DNA of 64,000 bases from a candidate division KSB3 bacterium. GTDB lineage: Bacteria > Moduliflexota > Moduliflexia > Moduliflexales > Moduliflexaceae. The notes beneath the pieces are model-generated. The model worked only from the letters and a program-made list of their open reading frames with translations, was not told the DNA's origin and did not search any database. The stretch lies in NCBI GenBank assembly GCA_002748425.1, contig PDSJ01000019.1, positions 58,581 through 122,580 of the forward strand, given 5' to 3'. The position numbers were made by a program, and so were the translations under genes. Positions 37,195-45,574 of this stretch are shown piece by piece. Within the stretch, counting starts at the first letter, position 1. The number at the start of each line of letters is the position of its first letter.

Positions 37195-37332
37195 GCTCCG
37201 CATAAAGTGGAGCCATTCAGAGCGGATGAAGACCCTATCCAGAATTATTCTGTAACTATCTCCGGACAGAACGTCCGAGATCGTCTATATACGTCAGAGA
37301 AAATATTCATGATTTCTCTCAATGCTTGATTG

Positions 37333-39171
37333 ATGGAGGAATCGGTAAAATTCGTTTTTTTCATAATGTGTGATGTCTGTATGGTGAATGAAAGAACAAA
37401 GGATGAAGAAACGCTTCAACTCTCACAATTTACGATTGAAAAAGCTCAGGACGCTGTTCTGTGGATCGACGCTGATGCCTCTATTCATCGGGTGAACAAT
37501 GCGGCCTGCCGTCTCTTTGGTTATTCACGCGAGGACATGCTGCAAAGCAAAATCTACACATTCTTACCAGATGAAACCGAACAGAGCTGGCGGGAACGCT
37601 GGGAGGAACTCCAGAAAGAGAAAAATATTTGTTACGAACGGCGTCAGCAGAAAAAGAACGGCGATTGGGTGTCTGTGGAAGTCAGGGCGAATCTGATCGA
37701 ACATGAAGGCAGGCAATATTTGTGCAGTTTTTTGCACGATATCAGCGAATGGAAACAAGTCGAAGAACGCTTGCAGGAAAGTCAGCGGGCGTTATCGACC
37801 CTCATCAACAATCTGCCTGGGGCCGTATATCGCTGTAAACCCGACGAGCAGATGACGATCGAATTTATTACGGCCTGGTGCTGGAGGATTACCGGCTACG
37901 CGCCGCGCGAACTCACTCATGCTGTCAAGCTGATCCATCCGGATGACCTCGATAAGGTGCTTGCGTATTTTCAGGAAGTCCTGATGCAGCAGAAAGCCGG
38001 ACGGATTATCTATCGGATTCTGACGGCAACCGGCAGTGAACGATGGATATCCAACCGTTTTCGCGGTGTCTATTCAGACGCGGGAGACGTCATCGCCGTT
38101 GAAGGATTTTTTAACGATATTAGTCCGCAAATCCAGGCGGAAAAAGATCTGACTCATGCTTTACTAGAGGTCGAATTCTTAAAAAATCGCGTTGAGGAAG
38201 AAAACATCTATCTGAGACAGGAGATCAAGCATAGTCATAATTTTGAAGAAATGATTTTTAAGAGCGAACGTTTTGCCGAGGTCCTGGCGCAGGTCGAAAA
38301 GGTGGCTTCGACTGACGCGACGGTATTGATCCTGGGCGAGTCGGGAACCGGAAAGGAACTCATTGCACGGGCGGTTCATAATCTAAGTCCCCGTAAAGAG
38401 CGCCCGCTCGTGAAAGTTAATTGTGCAGCACTCCCGGCAAATTTGATCGAAAGTGAGCTCTTCGGCCATGAAAAAGGCGCCTTTACCGGCGCGATCGCGC
38501 AAAAGATCGGACGTTTCGAGCTTGCCGACGGCAGTTCGATCTTTCTTGATGAAATCGGCGAACTCCCGCTGGACCTGCAAGTCAAGCTTCTGCGCGTCCT
38601 GCAAGAGAGTGAATTCGAACGTCTGGGCAATCCGAACACAAAGAAAGTGAACGTTCGGATTATCGCCGCCACCAACCGTAATCTGGAAAAGGCGGTCGAG
38701 GAAGGAGGCTTTCGGGAAGATCTCTATTTTCGTCTGAATGTCTTCCCGCTTCACATTCCTCCATTACGGGAACGCGCCGAGGATATTCCGCTGCTCGTCG
38801 AGCACTTTGTACGAAAGTTCAGCAAAAAAGTCGGGAAACAGATCGGAACAATTCCCAGGAAGGTCATGGAAAATCTGGAAGGTTATCACTGGCCGGGCAA
38901 TATTCGTGAGCTGGAGAATATTATTGAACGGGCTGTGATTGTGAGTTCCGGCGAGCGTCTCGAACTTGGTGATTGGTTTATCTCTGCGCCTTCTGAAAAA
39001 TACTCTGGTATTGCGCCGCTCAAAGACGCGGAACGCGCTCATATCATCAAAGCGCTGGAATTTACGAACTGGCGTGTCAGCGGCGAAAAAGGCGCGGCAA
39101 AAATCCTGGATATTAATTCACAAACATTGGTATCGCGCATGAAAAAGCTTGGCATCGTTCGGCCGACATAA
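37333..39171 (+). CDS. Sigma54-dependent transcriptional activator with two PAS domains
   Basis: About 612 residues. Two PAS domains (about residues 30-145 and 150-265; [20 protein letters not shown] and [19 protein letters not shown]) are followed by a coiled linker (270-300) and an AAA+ domain: Walker [10 protein letters not shown] near 335, the sigma54-contacting GAFTGA at 382-387, Walker [14 protein letters not shown], and the R-finger region. A Fis-type helix-turn-helix closes it ([20 protein letters not shown]). It has no receiver domain, so it is probably controlled by ligand or redox sensing in PAS. The start is unclear (ATG at 37333, alternatives at 37366 and 37381). It is followed by a region with a sigma54-type promoter and a candidate RNA gene, its probable target. 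Confidence 0.92.
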   Translation: MEESVKFVFFIMCDVCMVNERTKDEETLQLSQFTIEKAQDAVLWIDADASIHRVNNAACRLFGYSREDMLQSKIYTFLPDETEQSWRERWEELQKEKNICYERRQQKKNGDWVSVEVRANLIEHEGRQYLCSFLHDISEWKQVEERLQESQRALSTLINNLPGAVYRCKPDEQMTIEFITAWCWRITGYAPRELTHAVKLIHPDDLDKVLAYFQEVLMQQKAGRIIYRILTATGSERWISNRFRGVYSDAGDVIAVEGFFNDISPQIQAEKDLTHALLEVEFLKNRVEEENIYLRQEIKHSHNFEEMIFKSERFAEVLAQVEKVASTDATVLILGESGTGKELIARAVHNLSPRKERPLVKVNCAALPANLIESELFGHEKGAFTGAIAQKIGRFELADGSSIFLDEIGELPLDLQVKLLRVLQESEFERLGNPNTKKVNVRIIAATNRNLEKAVEEGGFREDLYFRLNVFPLHIPPLRERAEDIPLLVEHFVRKFSKKVGKQIGTIPRKVMENLEGYHWPGNIRELENIIERAVIVSSGERLELGDWFISAPSEKYSGIAPLKDAERAHIIKALEFTNWRVSGEKGAAKILDINSQTLVSRMKKLGIVRPT

Positions 39172-39467
39172 ATTTCTGATATGTCATAAGTCAGTCCTCA
39201 GATGCGATCATCCACCCGGCAGCAAAGGCAGAACCTATGATGGCACAGATCCCCTGACAAGGCAGGGCATTATATGGTCGCAAGTCAGACTGTCTGTCAG
39301 AATCGGGAAAAGAAAATGTTGCATTAGTGATATTTCATAAAATTTTGTTATATCATAATAAATTTGTTCGCAAATGATTGAAAAGCGATGCTGCCAATGA
39401 GTCCTCAAAAATATTTTTCTTCTGTTTTTAGGGGATTTCAGGGAGTTTTTCTTAAAATATTGTTCTG
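39172..39467. other. AT-rich intergenic region with dyads, upstream of a -24/-12 promoter
   Basis: No gene is seen. It contains the palindrome CAGACTGTCTG (39286-39296) and the spaced dyad TGATAT/ATATCA (39328-39355), both at distances of roughly 115-180 bases upstream of the sigma54-type promoter, where enhancer sites for such activators normally lie. The stretch 39320-39440 is AT-rich and could bend or bind IHF; I cannot show a clear IHF site. Confidence 0.4.
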
Positions 39468-39484
39468 TTGGCACAGCTCTTGTA
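39468..39484 (+). promoter_or_regulatory. Sigma54-type -24/-12 promoter
   Basis: TTGGCAC at 39468-39474 matches the -24 element exactly, and TTGTA at 39480-39484 matches the -12 element TTGCA except T for C. The GG (39470-39471) and GT (39482-39483) dinucleotides are separated by exactly 10 bases, the required spacing. Transcription would start near 39495. It lies 300 bp downstream of a sigma54 activator gene. Confidence 0.6.
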
Positions 39485-39494
39485 TTAATAAAAA

Positions 39495-39793
39495 AGCGAG
39501 CATACACACGACAACATGAACACAATCATAATGATGACTGTTCTCCTGATGAGATCTTAACTTTTATCCCACAGCTGCCAAAAGGCAGATGTGTTAAGTA
39601 TAGAAGGCGACGGACATGAAAAGCGACATGTTCCTGAGCCGCATGTAAGCAAAACGCGGGTACGGCCGGTTTCCCGGCAGAGAGACGTGCTGGCAGGAGC
39701 TTCATGATACATGCGAGAGCAGGAAAGATAAGCTTCCTCCAATAGTATCTTTCCAGGCACAAGCCCCCGTCACAACTTGACGGGGGCTTTTCT
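39495..39793 (+). ncRNA. Candidate structured small RNA, sigma54-dependent
   Basis: About 300 bases between a -24/-12 promoter and an intrinsic terminator, with no long open frame on this strand. Stable hairpins are visible: ACATG/CATGT (39614-39631), GCCGG-TTTC-CCGGC (39665-39678), GGAAAGATA/TATCTTTCC (39722-39754, with CCTCC exposed in the loop) and the terminator stem. The exposed CCTCC could pair with ribosome-binding sites. It resembles no RNA family I know: the conserved motifs of 6S, RNase P, SRP RNA and c-di-GMP riboswitches are absent. Two tiny frames with starts at 39516 and 39616 are noted separately. The call depends on the promoter and terminator and is inference. Confidence 0.45.
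39761..39793 (+). terminator. Intrinsic terminator
   Basis: AAGCCCCCGTCA (39761-39772) and TGACGGGGGCTT (39778-39789) form a perfect 12-bp stem with loop CAACT, followed on the + strand by TTCT after the stem's own TT. The U-rich end is only on the + side, so it belongs to a rightward transcript, although it may also block leftward transcripts from the ABC exporter genes. Confidence 0.75.
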
Positions 39794-39819
39794 GCTGATC
39801 CCTCTGAATTCTGCCCGTA

Positions 39820-41649
39820 TTACGCCCCCAGCATCAACGCCTGCATGTCATAGAGTTGCTTGTACAGTCCGCCTGCCTGCAGCAGGCTGTCGTGGCGACC
39901 TTCTTCTGCCAACTCGCCTTTGTGCAGCACCAGGATGTGATCAACGCTTTTGATGGTGGAAAGACGGTGTGCGATGATGATGGCGGTTTTGCCTTTCAGC
40001 AGGTTTTTGACACCGGCTTCGATGAGGGCTTCGGTTTCCGAGTCGATGTTGGAGGTGGCTTCATCTAGCACGACGATTGAGGGCTTGCGGACAAAGGCCC
40101 GGGCAAAGCTGAGAAGCTGGCGTTGACCGACTGAGAGCAGTTTCCCTTCTTCGAGAATATGCTCATCGTAACGGTTGGGCAATTTTTCGATATAGCGATC
40201 GGCATAGACTTGACGGGCGGCGAGCTCGACGGCCTGACGCTGAATCTGTGGATCATGCAGGGTGATGTTGTCCGCGACGCTGCCTGTGAACAGGAACACA
40301 TCCTGCGGGACAGTGGCGATCTGCGTGCGTAAATAGCGTAGCTCGTAGTCCTTGATATTCACGCCGTCGATAGTAATGGTGCCCTCCTGAATGTCGTACA
40401 GACGATTCAGCAGGCTGATTGTCGTGGTCTTGCCGCTGCCGGTATGTCCGACAATGGCGACTTTTTCCCCGGGCCGAATTGTGAATGACAGGTTTTTGAT
40501 GACGGGAGTTCCCGGGGTATAGGCAAAGGTCACATTGTCAAAACGAATCTCGCCGCGCATCGGCCGATCAGGACAGAGAGCCTGTTCTGAATGACGGATC
40601 GCGATGTCTTCATCCAGTAAAGTGAACACTCGTTCTGAAGCCGCCATTGCGGACTGGAACATGTTAAATTTTTCAGCCATCTGACGCAGAGGCTTGAACA
40701 GCATGCTGATGTAGGAAAAAAACGCGAAAATCACACCGATTTCGAATTTACTGCCGATGGCGAAATGGATATAAAGAAAAATGATGATCATACTGCCGTT
40801 AGCAACGATTTCGATGATCGGAAAATAGAGCGAATAAGAATGCACGACTTCCAGAAAGGCATCAAGATAATTGCGGTTATAGCTCTCAAAATCGATTTGA
40901 CTGCGTTTTTCGTGATTAAAAAGATGAATTTCTTGAATCCCGTTAATGGTTTCAACCAACGAGGTATTGATGTCGGAGTTGGCCTTGCGCACTCCGCGAT
41001 AGCCACTTCGGATGCTTTTTCTGAAGATTGCAGTCGCTGCCAGAAAAAAAGGGATGACGGTAAAGGATAATAAGGCTAAACGGGCATTCACCAGGAGCAT
41101 GGCGATCAGAATGAAGCACATCTTGAGAAGATCGCCGGCCACGTTGACGATCCCTTCAGAGATAAACTGTCGGATCGCTTCGACATCGTTGGTGACGTTG
41201 CTAAGCGTTTGCCCGACTGACGTGCTATCAAAATAGTTGTTCGACAGCGCCAGCACCTTTTGAAAAAGATCCAGGCGAATATCGAAGAGCAGGCGCTGCC
41301 CCAGGTAATTGACGGAATAATTAAACGCTGTAAAAAATACAAAATTGCTGGCCAGTACGATCGCGAGAAGGAGGCAGATATGGTACAGGCCCTGAAGATT
41401 CCCCCTGCTGACATGCCGGTCGATCCCGATTTTGATCAGATAAGGGTGCAGAATGCTGCTCGCGTTCATGCTTAACATGAAAAAAATCGACAGGCCCAGG
41501 AGCATATAATGATGTCGAATGTAAGGCCAAAGTCTTTTCATCAGGGTCAGATCCAGCATCTTCCGTTCAGCGTGCTGATTGGCGTGGCAGTCGACGACAG
41601 GATCGACTATTTTGGATCTTTGTGACTTGCTCGTATTGGGAGACAGCAT
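39820..41649 (-). CDS. ABC exporter half-transporter, catalytically intact subunit
   Basis: A 609-residue membrane/ATPase fusion. Six membrane helices lie in about residues 45-330. The ATPase domain has Walker A VGHTGSGKTTT, a signature LSVGQRQLLSFARA (LSVGQ in place of LSGGQ, as in MdlB types) and Walker B IVVLDEATSNIDSETE with the catalytic Glu. With the neighbouring gene, which has Asp in place of this Glu, it should form a heterodimeric exporter with one working ATP site. It is downstream of the partner gene by 90 bp and has AAGGAA before its ATG. The exported substrate is unknown; context with bshB1 raises a low-molecular-weight thiol or related compound as a guess. Confidence 0.9.
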   Translation of the reverse strand: MLSPNTSKSQRSKIVDPVVDCHANQHAERKMLDLTLMKRLWPYIRHHYMLLGLSIFFMLSMNASSILHPYLIKIGIDRHVSRGNLQGLYHICLLLAIVLASNFVFFTAFNYSVNYLGQRLLFDIRLDLFQKVLALSNNYFDSTSVGQTLSNVTNDVEAIRQFISEGIVNVAGDLLKMCFILIAMLLVNARLALLSFTVIPFFLAATAIFRKSIRSGYRGVRKANSDINTSLVETINGIQEIHLFNHEKRSQIDFESYNRNYLDAFLEVVHSYSLYFPIIEIVANGSMIIIFLYIHFAIGSKFEIGVIFAFFSYISMLFKPLRQMAEKFNMFQSAMAASERVFTLLDEDIAIRHSEQALCPDRPMRGEIRFDNVTFAYTPGTPVIKNLSFTIRPGEKVAIVGHTGSGKTTTISLLNRLYDIQEGTITIDGVNIKDYELRYLRTQIATVPQDVFLFTGSVADNITLHDPQIQRQAVELAARQVYADRYIEKLPNRYDEHILEEGKLLSVGQRQLLSFARAFVRKPSIVVLDEATSNIDSETEALIEAGVKNLLKGKTAIIIAHRLSTIKSVDHILVLHKGELAEEGRHDSLLQAGGLYKQLYDMQALMLGA

Positions 41650-41739
41650 GATCGTTATTCCTTCAGCTTCTTACACTCTTTCTGGAGACGATAAAAATTG
41701 CGCAGAACTTATCGGATTGCAGTCAGGGGGCTTAGCCCT

Positions 41740-43542
41740 TCAAGCCAGCTCGGTTTCCATGTGTTGCAATCTGGCCAGCCTGGCATAGAGCTGTTGGCGA
41801 GCCAGAAGTTCTTCATGAGTACCTTCTTCAACGATGCGTCCTTTATCGAGCACATAAATCGTATCAGCGTTTTTCAAGGCCGAGATGCGATGCGAGATCA
41901 CGATCAGCGTGCTGAAAGAGTGCAAAGAGCTCAGCTTGTCCAGGATGTGAGATTCAGTCTTTGCATCAACGCTGGACAGGGCATCATCAAAAATCAGGAC
42001 CGGACTCTGTTTCATTAATGCGCGCGCAATTGCGGTACGTTGCTTCTGCCCGCCTGACAGGGTGATACCGCGCTCTCCCAGAATTTGATCATATTGTTCC
42101 GGGAAATGTTGGATCTCCTGAGCCAGTCCGGCATTTTGGGCAGCGTTTTTGACCTGTTCCAGGTCTATTGACCCGTCCATCCCCAAGGCAATGTTTTCAG
42201 CAATGCTGCGCGAAAAAAGAAAAGTTTTCTGGGGAACCACCGAAATACTGTTGAGCAGACTGCCCGGCTCGATATCGCAGATGTCGATATCGTTGACAAA
42301 CAGCATCCCGCGCTGCGGAGTAAACAGACCGCTGATGAGCTTGATGAGTGTGCTTTTGCCGCTGCCGATCGTCCCGGTAATGCCAATGAACTGGCCTGCT
42401 GGAATACGAAAATTGAGATCTTTGAGGACATTGTCCCGATCGGGAGATGCTTGATGGTTTGAGCGCATTTTGAGCTGCTCAGCGGGCGTTTCAGAGCTGG
42501 TTTTCTTGCCGGAAGGGTAGCGGAACGATAAACCTTCTGCGCGAAAACAGAGTTCGCTGCTGTCCACATTTATCCAGTCATCGCGCTCTTCAACAGCATA
42601 GTCTAAAATATGGCTGATACGCCCCATGGCAGCGATTCCCTGTTGAATCAAGGGAAGCACCCAACCCAGAGAAAGCACTGGCATGGACAATTGTGCTATC
42701 ATGACTTTGAATTGCAGAAGTTGTCCCAGGCTCATCTTCTGCTGAATGACTTCCCGCCCGCCGATCAGCAGCATCAGCAGTTCGGTGAAAGAAAAGACAA
42801 AAATCAGCAGCGGCCACAAAAGACCACGAGTTTTCACAATCGCCATGTGGCGGCGGATATATTCTTCGTTCAGACGTTTAAAACGCTCGATTTCAATGTG
42901 TTCCAGAGCATAAAGTTTAATCGTTGTAATGCCGGACACCACTTGCCAGACCCGACTGTTGATAACGCCAATATAGTCCTGCATGCTCTTGAACAAAGGG
43001 CGTAATCGCGGCACAAACCCAAAAATCAGCCCCACAATTGCAGCAATTATCAGGACTACTGTTGCCAGCAGGGGAGCGTTCAAACTCAGGAGGAGCGGGA
43101 AAAACATCAGCAAGCGGCTTAACGAATTGGGAATATACATAATGCCCGGTCCCAGCAGAAAACGGACTTTGTTCAGATCGTTCGTACAGCGCGACACGAG
43201 ATCGCCGGTCTCATGCTCCAGAAAAAAACGCATGTTCAGCGTCAGCAGCTTGCGGTAGATGCGGTCCCGTAATTCATATTCCATCTTACGGGAGACACTG
43301 ATGATGAGCTTCCGCATCAGGAACATCGAAACGACCGTCAGCGCCGTGTAGACAACGATCATCCAGAGATCGTGCAGAATGAGACTCCGGCTGTTGTGTC
43401 CGGTGAGCGCATCCACGACTTTCTGCATATACATCGGCGTTTTCATGAAGCCATAGTTCTGCGACAACATAAAACAAAATCCGATGGAAAGTTCCACTGC
43501 ATGGCCTTTTAACAACAGAAGCAGAGTTCCGAGCTGCTTCAT
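41740..43542 (-). CDS. ABC exporter half-transporter with degenerate ATP site
   Basis: A 600-residue half transporter: membrane domain about residues 15-320 and ATPase domain 335-600. Walker A is TGTIGSGKSTL, the signature LSGGQKQRTAIARAL is intact, but Walker B reads VLIFDDALSSVDAKTE with Asp where the catalytic Glu is expected, as in MdlA, TM287 and other degenerate-site partners. An insert of about 25 residues (GKKTSSETPAEQLKMRSNHQ) lies just before the Walker A strand. It overlaps bshB1 by 4 bases, so the three genes at 39.8-44.3 kb form one operon. Confidence 0.9.
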   Translation of the reverse strand: MKQLGTLLLLLKGHAVELSIGFCFMLSQNYGFMKTPMYMQKVVDALTGHNSRSLILHDLWMIVVYTALTVVSMFLMRKLIISVSRKMEYELRDRIYRKLLTLNMRFFLEHETGDLVSRCTNDLNKVRFLLGPGIMYIPNSLSRLLMFFPLLLSLNAPLLATVVLIIAAIVGLIFGFVPRLRPLFKSMQDYIGVINSRVWQVVSGITTIKLYALEHIEIERFKRLNEEYIRRHMAIVKTRGLLWPLLIFVFSFTELLMLLIGGREVIQQKMSLGQLLQFKVMIAQLSMPVLSLGWVLPLIQQGIAAMGRISHILDYAVEERDDWINVDSSELCFRAEGLSFRYPSGKKTSSETPAEQLKMRSNHQASPDRDNVLKDLNFRIPAGQFIGITGTIGSGKSTLIKLISGLFTPQRGMLFVNDIDICDIEPGSLLNSISVVPQKTFLFSRSIAENIALGMDGSIDLEQVKNAAQNAGLAQEIQHFPEQYDQILGERGITLSGGQKQRTAIARALMKQSPVLIFDDALSSVDAKTESHILDKLSSLHSFSTLIVISHRISALKNADTIYVLDKGRIVEEGTHEELLARQQLYARLARLQHMETELA

Positions 43543-44267
43543 ACGTTGCTTCCCCGTGAAAATGACGCCGGGATGTCCAGAATTTTTGCTGGAGCCTCGC
43601 AGTAGAATGGTTCGCCGTATCTGACGCCGATCATGGCCCCGGCCATACGTGAGCGGGCCTCGAACACTTCCCAGAAGGCTTTGCTTTTAATGAATGTTTT
43701 TGGGGGCTGCTCAGCGTCGTTTCCGGCAACGACCTGCGACTGATAGGCTCTGACCGCCTGCACTTTTTGATCCCATACCTCGCTGATATCCACGACAACG
43801 TCCGGTTTATCATTGAGAACCAGCTCTTTGAAATGGATCAGGTTAGAGGGTCGATGAGGCGGAGAGCCGGTTTCAATTTTCTCCAGTCCTGCGAGAAACA
43901 CGCACTCTTTGGTCAAAAGGCCGGAATAATAATGATCAGGGTGACGCGGCATGGCGTTGAAAAAAGAAAACACGATTGTGGGACGGTGTTTTCGAATCAC
44001 TCTGATAAGCTTCATACGATTCTCTTCAGTATTTCGAATATGACCGTCCGGCATGTCGAGAGTGTCTCTGGCGTCCAGTTGTAAAATTGTACTCGCCTGC
44101 GCCAGCTCCTGTCGGCGGGTATTTGCCGATCCGTAGGTCCCGGCTTCTCCGCTCGAGAGATCGCAAATCCCGACCTTATAGGACTGCTTCTTCAGGATTG
44201 CGAGGGTGCCTCCCATCATAATTTCACAATCATCGGGATGGGCTCCTACAGCTAAGACATCAAGCAT
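43539..44267 (-). CDS. bshB1: Bacillithiol-type PIG-L deacetylase BshB1
   Basis: A 242-residue zinc-dependent deacetylase of the LmbE/PIG-L family. The ATG at 44267 (MLDVLAVGAHPDDCE) has GGAGGTG upstream; the frame stays open to 44615 without homology. The metal site is AHPDDCE plus the His in PRHPDHYYSG. The segments VGICDLSSGEAGTYGS, PPHRPSNLIHF and the ending IGVRYGEPF are those of BshB1, which converts GlcNAc-malate to GlcN-malate in bacillithiol synthesis. bshA and bshC are not in the window, so the pathway is not proven here. It is translationally coupled to the ABC exporter pair. Confidence 0.85.
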   Translation of the reverse strand: MLDVLAVGAHPDDCEIMMGGTLAILKKQSYKVGICDLSSGEAGTYGSANTRRQELAQASTILQLDARDTLDMPDGHIRNTEENRMKLIRVIRKHRPTIVFSFFNAMPRHPDHYYSGLLTKECVFLAGLEKIETGSPPHRPSNLIHFKELVLNDKPDVVVDISEVWDQKVQAVRAYQSQVVAGNDAEQPPKTFIKSKAFWEVFEARSRMAGAMIGVRYGEPFYCEAPAKILDIPASFSRGSNV

Positions 44268-44649
44268 TTTGCACCTCCAGAGTGTCAACCGAAGGCGCAT
44301 CACGTCCCCATTGTCGGACGACGCGCCTTCATGATTCAGATAATCTCCTGCAATCAATCGCTCAGCATGATTCCTCAATGACGCATTCTTCCCTCTTACT
44401 GATATTCTGTCAGAGAGAGGGAAGTCAAGAATTTCCTGCCTGAAACACTCGGCAGCGAAAGGCTCAAGGACATTATGCAGAACTTTTCTTTGACATTTTC
44501 TGCGGCTGTAATACGATCGGACTCGCTCAGAAGAACAAGAAAAAACAGGTGGATGCTGGACATGTCGGAGAGCGGCCAGGCCAGAGTGCTTTGCCCTGGA
44601 TGAGTTGAAGGTCATCGATGAAAATTAACGAGTTTGTAACGAGATAAAC
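44268..44649. other. Divergent intergenic region between bshB1 and the YqaA/DedA gene
   Basis: A 382-bp stretch. An open frame runs leftward through part of it in the bshB1 frame but has no homology or ribosome site. TTTGACATT near 44490 and TAATAC 13 bases later are too close for a standard promoter. I see no other signal. Confidence 0.3.
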
Positions 44650-45282
44650 ATGAACAAAACAGTTGAGAAAGAACAAGGCACGCCATGGAACCCCCTTCGA
44701 TATCTGAGAAAATTGTATGACTGGGTCCTGCATTGGGCAGAAACGCCCTACGGTCTGCCGGCACTCTTTTTTCTTGCCTTCGCAGAATCGTCATTTTTCC
44801 CGGTTCCGCCGGATGTCCTGCTGATCGCCTTGGCGATTTCCATCCCAGCCCGGGCTTTTCGTTGTGCGTTGGTGTGTTCCGTCGGTTCTGTTCTCGGGGG
44901 GATCTTCGGTTATGTCATCGGATGGCAATTTTATGAACAGATCGGGATTCCGATTCTGGATTTCTATCATGCGCAGGAGAAGTTTCAGGAAGTCAGGCAG
45001 CTTTACGAAACGTACGATTTCTGGGTTGTGTTTACAGCGGGGTTTACGCCGATTCCGTATAAAGTGTTTACCATCGCTTCCGGTGTGTTCAGTATGAACT
45101 TCCTGAAGTTCCTGCTTGCTTCAAGCGTTAGCCGCTCTGCCCGTTTTTTCCTGGTGTCTGGCCTGATCTGGTACTTTGGCCCCTCTATCAAGGATTTTAT
45201 CGACAAATATTTCAATCTGTTGGTCATTGTCTTCACCATGGCGTTAATCGGCGGCTTTGTGCTGATCAAATATCTGTTTTGA
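44650..45282 (+). CDS. YqaA/DedA-family membrane protein
   Basis: A 210-residue integral membrane protein with about four to five helices. The pattern FFLAFAESSFFPVPPDVLLIAL at residues 40-61, then GGIFGYVIGWQFYEQIG and FTAGFTPIPYKVFTIASG with the Pro-rich re-entrant loop, is that of the YqaA branch of DedA (SNARE-associated/VTT) proteins. DedA proteins move phospholipid or undecaprenyl-phosphate carriers across the inner membrane and maintain proton motive force; which lipid this one handles is unknown. It lies 180 bp before a tRNA gene. Confidence 0.85.
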   Translation: MNKTVEKEQGTPWNPLRYLRKLYDWVLHWAETPYGLPALFFLAFAESSFFPVPPDVLLIALAISIPARAFRCALVCSVGSVLGGIFGYVIGWQFYEQIGIPILDFYHAQEKFQEVRQLYETYDFWVVFTAGFTPIPYKVFTIASGVFSMNFLKFLLASSVSRSARFFLVSGLIWYFGPSIKDFIDKYFNLLVIVFTMALIGGFVLIKYLF

Positions 45283-45409
45283 CCCAGCTTGAGTCGCTGG
45301 CTGGAGTGATCCCGTCTCTCCCGGAGCCCTGCGGTCGTGTCATCTGCGATAAGCTGCTGCATCTCGCTTTGAGCCTGCCGGACGTTTGAAAACTTTTTAT
45401 TTTTTTGAC

Positions 45410-45437
45410 TTGACAATTTTGGGTGTGTGGATATGGT
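45410..45437 (+). promoter_or_regulatory. Promoter of tRNA-Pro
   Basis: TTGACA (45410-45415) and TATGGT (45432-45437, 4 of 6) are spaced by 16 bases, about 28 bases before the tRNA 5' end. A second TTGACA at 45438-45443 has no usable -10. Confidence 0.45.
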
Positions 45438-45464
45438 TTGACAGAGTATATAGTGATTGTATAT

Positions 45465-45538
45465 CGGGGTGTAGCGCAGTCTGGTAGCGTACTTGCTTCG
45501 GGAGCAAGGGGTCGGAGGTTCAAATCCTCTCACCCCGA
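45465..45538 (+). tRNA. tRNA-Pro (anticodon CGG)
   Basis: A 74-base cloverleaf: acceptor CGGGGTG/CACCCCG, D-arm GCGC...GCGT, anticodon stem CTTGC/GCAAG with loop TTCGGGA giving anticodon CGG (reads CCG, proline), T-arm GGAGG-TTCAAAT-CCTCT and discriminator A. The 3' CCA is not encoded; an A-T run follows directly, with T8 serving as terminator-like tract. Confidence 0.95.
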
Positions 45539-45574
45539 TTTTTTTTCATATCCTGCTTTCCACCATTGTTTTTC

